Shown: one piece after another, positions 25,881-33,556 of the stretch | Layout of the letters: each line of letters starts with the position of its first letter | How positions within the stretch are numbered: the first letter of the stretch is position 1 | NCBI GenBank assembly: GCA_903970385.1 | Contig: CAJCIN010000021.1 | Location: 1 to 38,406, forward strand | DNA from: Rhodospirillales bacterium | GTDB taxonomy: Bacteria; Vulcanimicrobiota; Vulcanimicrobiia; Vulcanimicrobiales; Vulcanimicrobiaceae | Direction: 5' to 3' | Length of the DNA: 38,406 nt | Translations under genes and position numbers: made by a program | The notes under the pieces: model-generated | Told to the model about the DNA's origin: nothing | What the model saw: the letters and a program-made list of their open reading frames with translations, nothing else | The model's database searches: none

Positions 25881-25885
25881 TCGGG

Positions 25886-25891
25886 TAAGAT
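25886..25891 (+). promoter_or_regulatory. candidate -10 for a leaderless larE transcript
   Basis: TAAGAT lies exactly 6 nt before the larE ATG, in otherwise GC-rich sequence. No convincing -35 is seen at 16-18 bp. The identical hexamer and spacing occur before ndh. A start site near the ATG would give a leaderless mRNA. Confidence 0.4.
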
Positions 25892-25897
25892 GTCCGC

Positions 25898-26731
25898 ATG
25901 ATCGATGACAAGGAGCGGCGTCTCCGGGAAATCGTGCGCGGGTACGGCCGCTGCATCGTCGCGTTTTCGGGCGGGGTCGATTCGGCGCTCGTCGTCGCGA
26001 TCGCGGCGCGCGAATTGGGCGACGACGCGCTCGCCGTGACCGGCGTTTCGCCGAGCCTCCCGCGCTCCGAGCGCGAGTCGGCGGCCGACTTCGCCCGAAT
26101 CGTCGGCGCGCGTCACGAGTTGCTCGACACGCACGAACTCGACGACCCGAACTATGCGTCGAACCCGGCGAACCGGTGTTACTTCTGCAAGTCGGAGCTC
26201 TACGGCCGCTTGCAGCGCGTCGCGGCTACCGGCAACTACGGCACGATCGCGGACGGCCTCAACTACGACGACCTCGCGGAGATGCGGCACGGCAGGCGTG
26301 CGGCCGATGAAGTCGGCGTGCGCAGTCCGCTCGCGGAGGCGGAACTCACGAAGGACGACGTGCGCACGCTCGCGCGCCGCCTCGGACTCGACGTCTGGGA
26401 CAAGCCCGCGGCCGCATGCCTCTCCTCGCGCTTTCCGACCGGCACCGCGATCACGCTCGAGTTGCTCGAGCGCGTCGAGGCGGCGGAGCGTTCGCTCGCG
26501 GACGCGGGATTGCGCGAGTATCGCGTGCGCCATCACGGCGACGTCGCGCGCATCGAAGTGCCGGTCGAAGCGATGGCGGCCGTCCTCGAGCGGCGCGAGG
26601 AGATCCTCGCCGGCGTTCGCGCGGCCGGTTACCGATTCGTCTCGCTCGATCTCGGCGGCTACGTTCGCGGCGGCGTCGCCGCGGCAGCGACGCCCGGCAA
26701 CTCGGTCATCGACCTCGTCACGATGACGTAA
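25898..26731 (+). CDS. larE: LarE-family ATP-dependent sulfur transferase
   Basis: LarE delivers sulfur to the pyridinium-dithiocarboxylate precursor of the nickel-pincer cofactor used by lactate racemase and relatives. The 277-residue protein has the PP-loop SGGVDSALV (24-32), the NRCYFCKSELY segment and KPAAACLSSRFPTG. Three conserved-looking cysteines stand at 94, 97 (CYFC) and 174, the pattern described for LarE proteins that hold a [4Fe-4S] cluster instead of sacrificing one cysteine per reaction. Neither larB, larC nor larA is in the window. A role in another thiolation is possible. ATG 25898 is preceded by TAAGAT at 6 nt. Confidence 0.88.
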   Translation: MIDDKERRLREIVRGYGRCIVAFSGGVDSALVVAIAARELGDDALAVTGVSPSLPRSERESAADFARIVGARHELLDTHELDDPNYASNPANRCYFCKSELYGRLQRVAATGNYGTIADGLNYDDLAEMRHGRRAADEVGVRSPLAEAELTKDDVRTLARRLGLDVWDKPAAACLSSRFPTGTAITLELLERVEAAERSLADAGLREYRVRHHGDVARIEVPVEAMAAVLERREEILAGVRAAGYRFVSLDLGGYVRGGVAAAATPGNSVIDLVTMT

Positions 26732-26749
26732 ACGGGGCTCGAGCCCGTT
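26731..26749 (+). terminator. possible hairpin after larE
   Basis: Just after the larE stop, AACGGGGCTCGAGCCCGTT is nearly a perfect palindrome (one extra G on the left arm). It could form a GC-rich stem in the 58 bp before the aldo/keto reductase gene. No T-run follows, so it would be an atypical terminator or only a chance palindrome. Confidence 0.3.
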
Positions 26750-26789
26750 CGACGACACCAAGCGGCCTTCTCGCGCGTCGTAGCGGCAT

Positions 26790-27677
26790 ATGAAAAAGAT
26801 CGACACCGCCGGCACGTTCCCGCTCGGCACGCGAACGGTGAGACGGATGGGCTACGGCGCGATGCAACTCGCGGGGCCGCACGTGTTCGGTCCTCCGAAA
26901 GACCGCGACGCCGCTCTCGCCGTGCTGCGCGAAGCCGTCGCGAGCGGCGTGAACCACATCGACACGAGCGATTTCTACGGCCCGCACGTGACGAACGAGC
27001 TGATCCGTGAGGCGCTCCATCCGTATCCGGAAGATCTCGTCATCGTCACGAAAATCGGCGCGATTCGCGGCGATGACGCTTCGTGGAATCCGGCGATGTC
27101 GCCTCAGGACCTCGAGCGCGCCGTCCACGACAACCTGCGCAATCTCGGCCTCGACGTTCTCGACGTCGTCAATCTCCGCATCATGGGCGAAGGCGCGCGA
27201 CAGACCCCGACGGATGCCTCGATCGAAGCGCCGCTTGCGGCGCTCGTCGGACTGCAACCTCGTGGTCTCGTCCGGCACATCGGTCTCAGTAACGTAAGCG
27301 CGGCGCAGATCGCAGAGGGGCGGCGCATGGCCGAGATCGTCTGCGTGCAGAATATGTACAACGTGGCGCACCGCGACGACGACGCGCTGATCGACGCGCT
27401 CGCGAACGACGGCATCGCCTACGTGCCGTTCTTCCCGCTCGGCGGCTTCACGCCGCTCCAGTCGTCGACGCTCTCCGCCGTCGCCGAACGGGCCCGTGCC
27501 ACGCCGATGCAGGTGGCGCTCGCGTGGCTGCTGCAGCGGTCGCCGAACGTGCTGCTGATTCCGGGGACGTCGTCGACCGGTCATCTGCGCGAGAACCTCG
27601 CCGCTGCGGAACTCGATCTCTCGCGAGAAACGATCTCGGCACTCGACGGCATCGCCACGGAGAATTCCGCTCCCTGA
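26790..27677 (+). CDS. aldo/keto reductase, YdbC-like
   Basis: This is an NADPH-dependent oxidoreductase of 295 residues with the (beta/alpha)8 fold. Catalytic Asp58 and Tyr63 (HIDTSDFYGPH) and Lys88 (IVTKIG) are present. The fourth tetrad position, usually His in a LxLIHxP motif, is Arg130 in DVVNLRIMGE, as in the E. coli YdbC group. Other landmarks are GLVRHIGLSNVS, VQNMYNV, ALAWLLQRSPNVLLIPGTSS and the C-terminal helix. Substrate is unknown. It follows larE by 58 bp and precedes the alcohol dehydrogenase by 59 bp, so separate promoters are possible. Confidence 0.9.
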   Translation: MKKIDTAGTFPLGTRTVRRMGYGAMQLAGPHVFGPPKDRDAALAVLREAVASGVNHIDTSDFYGPHVTNELIREALHPYPEDLVIVTKIGAIRGDDASWNPAMSPQDLERAVHDNLRNLGLDVLDVVNLRIMGEGARQTPTDASIEAPLAALVGLQPRGLVRHIGLSNVSAAQIAEGRRMAEIVCVQNMYNVAHRDDDALIDALANDGIAYVPFFPLGGFTPLQSSTLSAVAERARATPMQVALAWLLQRSPNVLLIPGTSSTGHLRENLAAAELDLSRETISALDGIATENSAP

Positions 27678-27736
27678 CTCGCCCGCCGAGTCGCCGTTTT
27701 CCGAGATACGGCACACCTGGGTAAGCGGGGCTCGTT

Positions 27737-28957
27737 ATGAAAGCGCTCGTTTACAAGTCCAAGCAACACGTTTCGATCGAAGACGTCCCGGATCCGCGCA
27801 TCGAAGACGCGAACGACGTCGTCGTCAAGCTGACGACGTCCGGCATCTGCGGCAGCGATCTGCACATGTACGAGGGCCGATCGCCCGTCGAGGCCGGTCT
27901 CGTGTTCGGCCACGAGAACATGGGCATCGTCGATGCGGTCGGTTCGTCCGTCAAAACCATCGCCAAGGGCGATCGCGTCGTGCTGCCGTTCAACATCGGC
28001 TGCGGCTTCTGTTTCAACTGCACGCGCGGCTACAGCAGCGCGTGCCTCACCGTCAATCCGGAATCGGCGGGCGGCGGCTACGGGTATTCCGGCCTCGGGC
28101 CGTTCCCCGGCGGACAGGCGGAGTATTTGCGCGTCCCGTTCGCCGACTACAATTGCTTGAAGTTGCCCGGCACGCCCGGCGACGAGTTCGAGGACGACTT
28201 CCTCTTGCTCTCCGACATCTTCCCGACGGGATTCCATGCGACCGAACTCGCGAAGGTCGGCGTCGGCGACACCGTCGCGATCTTCGGAGCCGGACCGGTC
28301 GGCCTGCTCGCGGCGCTGAGCGCGAAGATCAAGGGCGCGTCGGAAATCTACGTCGTCGACTCGATCCCCGAGCGGCTGCAAAAAGCCGAAAGCGTCGGCG
28401 CGATCGGCGTGGACGTCGCGAACGGCGATCCGGTCGAGCAGATCCTCGAGCTGCGTAAGAAGCACGTGCGAGACGTGCAGAATCTACGACCCGGCGCCGG
28501 CGACAAGATGCCGGGCGTCATGTGCGGCATCGACGCGATCGGTTACGAAGCGAAGAGCGACGATAAACCGGGACGCGACAACGTCGGCCACCAGCGCGGG
28601 ACGCAAGCGCTCGAGAATCTCATCGAGCTCGTGAACCCGACGGGCCACATCGGCATCATCGGCGTGTACTTCCCGCAAGATCCCGGCGGCAAATCGCAGG
28701 ACGAGAAGAACGGCATCTATCCGATCTCGATCGGGATGGCCTGGAACAAGGGCATCACGATCGGCATGGGTCAAGCGCCCGTCAAAAAATACAACGTCTA
28801 CTTGCGCGATCTGATCATCGCCGGGAAAGCGAAGCCGAGCTTCATCGTGAGCCATCGCATTCCGCTCGCGGAAGCGCCCGATGCGTACGAGAAGTTCGAT
28901 AAGCGCTCGGAAGGCTACACGAAGGTGCTCATCAAGCCGCAGCTCCACTCGAACTGA
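27737..28957 (+). CDS. fdhA: zinc alcohol dehydrogenase, glutathione-independent formaldehyde dehydrogenase type
   Basis: This 406-residue medium-chain dehydrogenase has catalytic-zinc ligands Cys38 and His59-Glu60 (GICGSDLHMYEG, FGHENMG) and structural-zinc cysteines 89, 92, 95 and 103 in NIGCGFCFNCTRGYSSAC. The NAD-binding motif is AIFGAGPVGLLAA. It lines up well with Pseudomonas putida formaldehyde dehydrogenase, including the insertion loop with NPESAGGGYGYSGLG and the KHVRDVQNLRPGAG region. Such enzymes oxidise formaldehyde without glutathione, some also other aldehydes or alcohols, using tightly bound NAD. The exact substrate is not fixed by sequence. It converges on the SprT gene with 12 bp between stops. 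Confidence 0.88.
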   Translation: MKALVYKSKQHVSIEDVPDPRIEDANDVVVKLTTSGICGSDLHMYEGRSPVEAGLVFGHENMGIVDAVGSSVKTIAKGDRVVLPFNIGCGFCFNCTRGYSSACLTVNPESAGGGYGYSGLGPFPGGQAEYLRVPFADYNCLKLPGTPGDEFEDDFLLLSDIFPTGFHATELAKVGVGDTVAIFGAGPVGLLAALSAKIKGASEIYVVDSIPERLQKAESVGAIGVDVANGDPVEQILELRKKHVRDVQNLRPGAGDKMPGVMCGIDAIGYEAKSDDKPGRDNVGHQRGTQALENLIELVNPTGHIGIIGVYFPQDPGGKSQDEKNGIYPISIGMAWNKGITIGMGQAPVKKYNVYLRDLIIAGKAKPSFIVSHRIPLAEAPDAYEKFDKRSEGYTKVLIKPQLHSN

Positions 28958-28969
28958 CGGCCGGAGCCA

Positions 28970-29503
28970 TCATCGCGCGCGATGCGCGGCGCGCAGCTCC
29001 TCGCTGACGTCGCGCGTCTCGACGATCTCGAGAACGCGTAACTGATACCTCGGATCGTAATTCCGCCGGCTGCACCGTCCGCACGAGACGAGCGCCGGCG
29101 GTTTCTTTTTGCGCAGCACCTCCATCGTGCACGCGTCGCAGCGCAAGATGAAACGCTTCGCGCTCTCGCGGCGCGGTGCGGCCGATCCGAGCTCGTGGAA
29201 GATCGAGCGCAAGCCGAGCTCGCGCATCTTCTTCTTGAACCGCACGGTGTGACCGGGATTCTCGCCGCGCGCGAAGAGCCACGCGTGGATCATCTCGTGC
29301 AGCAACGTGTCGCGCAGCGCCTCCGGATGGGATTCGAAGTGTTTCGGCGAGAGTTCGATCAGCGGCGGCTTGTACGTGATCCGTCCCGCGAGGTTCGAAA
29401 ACCGCCCGTTGTAGGCGATCTTGTGCGCGGGAATCTCGCCGCCGAAAAATTGGTTGTTGAGCGTCGCGAAGAGCATCTGCAGCTCGGAGACATCGGGTAA
29501 CAC
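28970..29503 (-). CDS. SprT-family zinc metalloprotein
   Basis: This 177-residue protein has the zincin motif HEMIHAW (His69, Glu70, His73) with a third ligand probably His85 in GHTVRFKKKMRELGL. A C-terminal zinc ribbon has Cys122, Cys125, Cys141 and Cys144. The N terminus LQMLFATLNNQFFGGEIP is typical of the SprT/SPRTN domain. Eukaryotic SPRTN cleaves DNA-protein crosslinks; bacterial SprT function is not established. GTG 29503 is the only early start that keeps the conserved N terminus. It diverges from the TPR gene and converges on the formaldehyde-dehydrogenase-like gene. Confidence 0.85.
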   Translation of the reverse strand: MLPDVSELQMLFATLNNQFFGGEIPAHKIAYNGRFSNLAGRITYKPPLIELSPKHFESHPEALRDTLLHEMIHAWLFARGENPGHTVRFKKKMRELGLRSIFHELGSAAPRRESAKRFILRCDACTMEVLRKKKPPALVSCGRCSRRNYDPRYQLRVLEIVETRDVSEELRAAHRAR

Positions 29504-29545
29504 GCACGCTAGGCTTTGCACGCGCCCGAGAGAACATCCCTGTTC

Positions 29546-30277
29546 GTGACTGGTGGTCCTTCGCGCGGCCTTCCGCCGCGAATTTATCTTCCGATCCTCG
29601 TCGTCGTCGCGCTCGCGTTTCTCGGCATCGTCGGCTACTTTCTCAAAGTCGGGCTCGGCGTCACGGGTTCCGCACTCGGACCGGTCGCGCAACAAGGCGA
29701 CGCGAACATTCGCGTCGCGCCGTCGCCCGGGACGGACGCGCTCGCGAGCGCGGCGCCCGGAGAAGTCGTGTTGCCCGCGACCGGCGGCGCGCCGGCCGGC
29801 GGCGCGCCGAACGGAGTCGGCGGAGGCACGCCGCCGCAAGCGCAGACGGGCGGCCCGCCCGCGCCGGTACAACGGCTGCTGACCGACTTGCGCGGACGCT
29901 TGCAGCGGAATCCGAACGACTTGGCCGCGCTTGTGAACCTCGCGAATCTGTACTTCGATGCGGGCAAATACGCGCAGGCGATCGTCTACTACAAACGCGC
30001 GCTCGCGCTCGATCCCGACAACCCGGACACGCGCACCGACTACGCGACGGCGCTGCACGGCGAAGATCGCGATCTCGAAGCGCTCGCGCAGCTCCGCATC
30101 GTTCTCGACAAGCGGCCGGCCTTCGCCGAGGCGCTCTTCAACGAGGGCATCGTCGCGAATGCGATCGGTCGCCGCACCGAGGCGGTCTCGGCGTTCAAAG
30201 CGTTCTTGCGCGTCGCCCCGCACGACCAGCGCGCCGGCGACGCACGTACGGCGCTCCAGAATCTCGGCACGTCGTGA
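29546..30277 (+). CDS. membrane-anchored TPR protein
   Basis: This 243-residue protein has a single membrane segment (about 13-35, LPILVVVALAFLGIVGYF), a low-complexity Gly/Ala/Pro linker with GGAPAGGAPNGVGGGTPP, and then three to four TPR motifs (about 110-240: LAALVNLANLYFDAGKYAQAI, ALDPDNPDTRTDYATALHG-like, FAEALFNEGIVANAIGRR). TPR proteins scaffold complexes. I prefer GTG 29546 to the TTG at 29516, because TAGGCT at 29510-29515 could be the -10 and GAGAGA lies 12-17 nt before the GTG. dppA overlaps its stop as GTGA. Confidence 0.82.
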   Translation: MTGGPSRGLPPRIYLPILVVVALAFLGIVGYFLKVGLGVTGSALGPVAQQGDANIRVAPSPGTDALASAAPGEVVLPATGGAPAGGAPNGVGGGTPPQAQTGGPPAPVQRLLTDLRGRLQRNPNDLAALVNLANLYFDAGKYAQAIVYYKRALALDPDNPDTRTDYATALHGEDRDLEALAQLRIVLDKRPAFAEALFNEGIVANAIGRRTEAVSAFKAFLRVAPHDQRAGDARTALQNLGTS

Positions 30278-31107
30278 AGCTGTACGTCAGCGCGGACATG
30301 GAGGGCACGGCGGCGGTCGCGTCCTGGACGCAAGTCGATCCGAAGAACGCGAGCGAATATCCGTACTATCGCGATCTGATGTCGCGCGAGGTCCGCGCCG
30401 CGATCGACGGCGCCCGCGAAGCCGGCGCGACGGACGTCCTCGTCAACGATTCGCATTCCTCGATGCGCAACGTTTCGTGGGACGCGTTACCGGACGACGC
30501 GCGCATGATCTACGGCAACCGCAAACCGTTTTCGATGAGCGAGGGAATCGACGCGTCGTTCGGTGCCGCGTTCTTCACGGGCTACCATGCGGGCGTCGGG
30601 GAAGCCGACGGCATGCTCGACCACACGTATTCGCCCGACACGCTCTACGACGTGCGCGTGAACGGCATCCATTGCAGCGAAGCGTTGCTCAACGCCGCGG
30701 TGATCGGTACCTACGGCGTGCCGGTCGTCTTGATCACGGGCGATCGGGTGACGTGCGAGGGCGCTCGAGCGCATCTCCCGTGGATCGAGACCGTCGTCGT
30801 GAAAGACTCGATCGGCCGCTTCGCGGTCGACTCGATGTCTCCCGAACGCGCGCGGCAAGCGATTCGTGCCGGCGCACGGAGCGCGATCGCGAACGCATCT
30901 CGAGCGCGCCCCTACGTCTTCGAGAGACCGATCGCACTCGAACTCGATTTCCTCGGCACGCAGAATGCCGATTTCGCGGAGTTGATTCCCGGCGTCGATC
31001 GCATCGGCGGCCGTACCGTGCGGTTCGTCGACGACGACTTCCGAATCGTGTTCCGCACGTTCGTCGCGGCGATGCGGCTCGGAGCGTCGGCCAATGCGCC
31101 CGTCTGA
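30274..31107 (+). CDS. D-aminopeptidase DppA-like (M55 family)
   Basis: This is a 277-residue zinc peptidase of family M55. The metal-binding opening VSADMEGTAAV has Asp8 and Glu10; NDSHSSMRN (58-66), GYHAG (103-107) and NGIHCSE follow. DppA releases D-Ala from D-Ala-rich peptides and is thought to help reuse cell-wall peptides. Here the genes around it (TPR protein, prephenate dehydratase) give no direct link to peptide uptake. GTG 30274 overlaps the TPR stop, and the last 14 bp overlap pheA, so the run 29546-31903 is probably one transcript. Confidence 0.9.
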   Translation: MKLYVSADMEGTAAVASWTQVDPKNASEYPYYRDLMSREVRAAIDGAREAGATDVLVNDSHSSMRNVSWDALPDDARMIYGNRKPFSMSEGIDASFGAAFFTGYHAGVGEADGMLDHTYSPDTLYDVRVNGIHCSEALLNAAVIGTYGVPVVLITGDRVTCEGARAHLPWIETVVVKDSIGRFAVDSMSPERARQAIRAGARSAIANASRARPYVFERPIALELDFLGTQNADFAELIPGVDRIGGRTVRFVDDDFRIVFRTFVAAMRLGASANAPV

Positions 31108-31903
31108 CGCACCGCTCGTCGCGTTTCAAGGCGAGGCGGGCGCGTTCAGCGACGACGCGGCGCGAACCCTCGTCGCCGGAGCCGAGACGCTCGGCTTCGG
31201 AACGTTCGACGATGCGGCCGCGGCCGTGCAGAACGGCACGGCGACGTACGCGCTGCTGCCGTGCGAGAACTCGATCTCCGGGGCCGTCCCGCGCGTCTAC
31301 GACCTCCTGTGGGCCGACCCGCGCCTCCGCATCGTCGACGAAATCGTGTATCGCGTCGTGCAGAATCTCATCGGTCTCGCGAGCGCGACGGTCGAGGCGA
31401 TGCGCGAGGTACGGTCGCATCCGGTCGCACTCGAACAGTGCAGGCGCTTCTTGCAGGCGCATCCGCAGATCCGCAGCACCATCGTCGCGGACACCGCGGG
31501 CGCCGTTCGCGAGATCGCGCGACTCGGCGATCCGCACGTCGGCGCGATCGCGTCGGCCCTCGCCGCGGAGCGTTACGGCGTGCGCGTGCTCGCGCCTGCG
31601 ATCCAAGACGTCGACGGGAACTTCACGCGCTTCTTCCTCTTGCAGCGGGACGGCGCGCCGCGCGACGTTCCGTCGCGCGCGTGCGTCGCACTGCAACTCG
31701 CCCATCGTCCGGGTTCGCTCCGCGACGCGCTCGGCGCGTTCGCCGATGCGGGCCTCGATCTCCGCACGCTCGTCTCGCGGCCCTCGCTCGAAGAGCCTTT
31801 TACGTACCGGTTCTACTGCGAGGTCGCGCCGACGACGCCCGAGCGGCTCGAAGCGGCACTCGCGCGCGTCGACGGTTCGGCACGCGTGCTCGGACACTAC
31901 TGA
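31094..31903 (+). CDS. pheA: prephenate dehydratase with ACT domain
   Basis: This enzyme converts prephenate to phenylpyruvate on the way to phenylalanine. The 269-residue protein has the catalytic domain (about 8-185) with FQGEAGAFSDDAA, PCENSISGAV, and the essential TRF motif NFTRFFLL (Thr178-Phe180). A C-terminal ACT domain (about 195-265, HRPGSLRDALGAFADAGLDL, ESRP-like region VSRPSLEEPFTYRFY) is the phenylalanine-sensing part. There is no chorismate mutase domain, so this is the monofunctional type. It overlaps dppA by 14 bp, and the GNAT gene starts 4 bp later. Confidence 0.94.
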   Translation: MRPSDAPLVAFQGEAGAFSDDAARTLVAGAETLGFGTFDDAAAAVQNGTATYALLPCENSISGAVPRVYDLLWADPRLRIVDEIVYRVVQNLIGLASATVEAMREVRSHPVALEQCRRFLQAHPQIRSTIVADTAGAVREIARLGDPHVGAIASALAAERYGVRVLAPAIQDVDGNFTRFFLLQRDGAPRDVPSRACVALQLAHRPGSLRDALGAFADAGLDLRTLVSRPSLEEPFTYRFYCEVAPTTPERLEAALARVDGSARVLGHY

Positions 31904-31907
31904 GGTG

Positions 31908-32462
31908 GTGCTCCTCGAGAACGAGCGGATCGTCCTCGAGTCGCTCGATGCGCGGCACGCGGAAGCGCTTCTCGCGTATCACGACCGGAATCGCGCGCAT
32001 CTCGAACCGTGGGAGCCGGCGCGCGATCCCGATTTCTACGAACTCGCCTACCATCGCGAAACGATTCGGATCAGTCTCGCCAACGCCGCGATCGGCGCCT
32101 CGGAGCGCTTCGTCGCGGTCGAGCGCGCCACGGCGCAGATCGTCGCGAACGTCAACCTGTGGAACATCCGGCGCGGCGTCGTGCAAGCCGCGGTCCTCGG
32201 GTATTCCGTCGACGCGCTCGCGCAAGGTCACGGATACGCCACGACGTGCGCTCGAGCCGTCGTGGACCACGCGTTCGGAACGCTCGGCCTGCATCGCATC
32301 GAGACGAGCTACAATCCGATCAACGCGGCGAGCGCGCGCGTCTTACGCAAGATCGGCTTCACGGTCGAAGGCTACGCGCGCGACTATCTCTTCATCGACG
32401 GCGCGTGGCGCGACGCGATCCTCGTCGGACTCGTGAACCCCGATCCTACGATTCTTGCGTGA
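31908..32462 (+). CDS. GNAT acetyltransferase, RimJ/RimL-like
   Basis: This 184-residue protein belongs to the Acetyltransf_3 group. Landmarks are RIVLESLDARHAEALLAYH, NRAHLEPWEP, the acetyl-CoA region with LGYSVDALAQGHGYAT, and the C-terminal RIETSYNPINAASARVLRKI and GFTVEGYARDY. Such enzymes acetylate N termini of ribosomal proteins or small amines. Adjacent GTG codons at 31905 and 31908 are both possible starts. It ends the pheA run, and its last 17 bp overlap the end of the convergent DUF4097 gene. Confidence 0.88.
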   Translation: MLLENERIVLESLDARHAEALLAYHDRNRAHLEPWEPARDPDFYELAYHRETIRISLANAAIGASERFVAVERATAQIVANVNLWNIRRGVVQAAVLGYSVDALAQGHGYATTCARAVVDHAFGTLGLHRIETSYNPINAASARVLRKIGFTVEGYARDYLFIDGAWRDAILVGLVNPDPTILA

Positions 32463-33351
32463 GAACGATGTTACCGTCGCCCGCATGCACTTCGAGACGT
32501 CCGGTTCCGGCACCGATCTTGAGCGTCTGCGTCGACGCGTCGTCGTCGTCCAATTTTTTCGCGCTCGAATCGGAATCGTGTCCGGAGAATCCGGACGCCA
32601 AGATCTTACCGTCGCTCGCGTCGGCCGTGATGAGCGTATCCGATCCCGCGACGAAGCCGAGGCTCGCATGGTCGTCGCTCTCGATCGTGCCGTTGCGAAC
32701 GCGCAGGCCGCTGCCCTCGACGCTGTCGTCGCGACTCTTCACGTCGAGGTGCTCCGCCACGACCTGCTGCAGCAGAACCCGCCCGCGCGTCGTCGCGGTC
32801 AGGCTCGGGCCGTCGAAATCGTCGACGGTCACGGAGCCGCTCCCGATGCTGCTGAGCGACGCGACGGCGCGAAGGCCCGTCGCCTTGATCACGCCGGCAT
32901 TGACGACGTCGATCTGCGTGTCCGGTGGAACGACCACGGTGACGCGGCGATCGTCACCCGACGACCAGCGAGAGCTCGTCTTACCGACGCGGATCGAATC
33001 GCCGTCGCGTTTCACCCAAATCGCCCCGTTCGAGCCGAACGGAAAGTCGTCGGCATCGCCGCCCAGGCTCACGTCGACCTTCGATCCGGGGGTGCCCGCG
33101 AGGATCGTGACGTCGGCGTAGCCGATGTCGACCTGCAGCGACGGATGGCCCGACGTATCGAACACGTGGTGCGCGCCGCCGACCGCGAGCTCGGGACCGC
33201 TCGCGAGCTCGCGGCCGGCCGCGTGCCGGCCGAAGGTCCAGAGTGCGGACGACGGCGCGGGCACGCCGCCCATGACGGCGATCACGGCAAACACGACCAC
33301 ACAGATTTGCAGTCCGACCAACCCGGCGACGACCGTCCCACGCGAAGTCAT
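32446..33351 (-). CDS. membrane-anchored DUF4097-type beta-repeat protein
   Basis: This 301-residue protein has an N-terminal hydrophobic anchor (9-28, AGLVGLQICVVVFAVIAVMG). The outside part is a run of short beta strands with alternating hydrophobic residues, VDIGYADVTILAG, RVTVVVPPDTQIDVVNAG, and VEGSGLRVRNGTIES, the pattern of DUF4097 (putative adhesin, right-handed beta-helix). Several strands end in DGxI (DGKILAS, DGNIVLT). Function is unknown. It is the last gene of the minus-strand run that includes ndh and overlaps the convergent GNAT gene by 17 bp. Confidence 0.8.
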   Translation of the reverse strand: MTSRGTVVAGLVGLQICVVVFAVIAVMGGVPAPSSALWTFGRHAAGRELASGPELAVGGAHHVFDTSGHPSLQVDIGYADVTILAGTPGSKVDVSLGGDADDFPFGSNGAIWVKRDGDSIRVGKTSSRWSSGDDRRVTVVVPPDTQIDVVNAGVIKATGLRAVASLSSIGSGSVTVDDFDGPSLTATTRGRVLLQQVVAEHLDVKSRDDSVEGSGLRVRNGTIESDDHASLGFVAGSDTLITADASDGKILASGFSGHDSDSSAKKLDDDDASTQTLKIGAGTGRLEVHAGDGNIVLTQES

Positions 33352-33410
33352 GCCTCAGATACGGCCGCCGGGGATGATTGTTTCGGCCGGTCCGGGCGCC
33401 GCCTCGGCGG

Positions 33411-33548
33411 TCAGGCCTGGCGCACCGCGTCGTAGATCACCTTGAACGCCTTCGCGGTCGCGGCATCGTCCCGGTCGCCGTTGTGATTGTCGAGCATCGA
33501 CAGCTGCGCGGCGATGCGATTGAGCTCGAGTTCGCGTTCGTCTGTAAC
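33411..33548 (-). CDS. small conserved-looking protein, non-standard start
   Basis: A 45-residue frame ends DNHNGDRDDAATAKAFKVIY and DAVRQA. Its codons follow the strong GC third-position habit of neighbouring genes, so it looks coding. No ATG, GTG or TTG stands near its beginning; AGGA at the ndh stop sits 6 nt before a GTT codon (33546-33548), the placement expected for a start. The next in-frame ATG leaves only 28 residues and has no ribosome site. It may use GTT or another rare start, contain a sequence error, or be decayed. It lies 8 bp after ndh and 59 bp before the DUF4097 gene. Confidence 0.45.
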   Translation of the reverse strand, partial: VTDERELELNRIAAQLSMLDNHNGDRDDAATAKAFKVIYDAVRQA

Positions 33549-33556
33549 GGCGTATC

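Noticed and set aside
29516-29518. TTG at 29516 as start of the TPR gene
   Set aside because: It follows TAGGCT with no gap. That hexamer is better read as a -10, and GTG 29546 has GAGAGA upstream.
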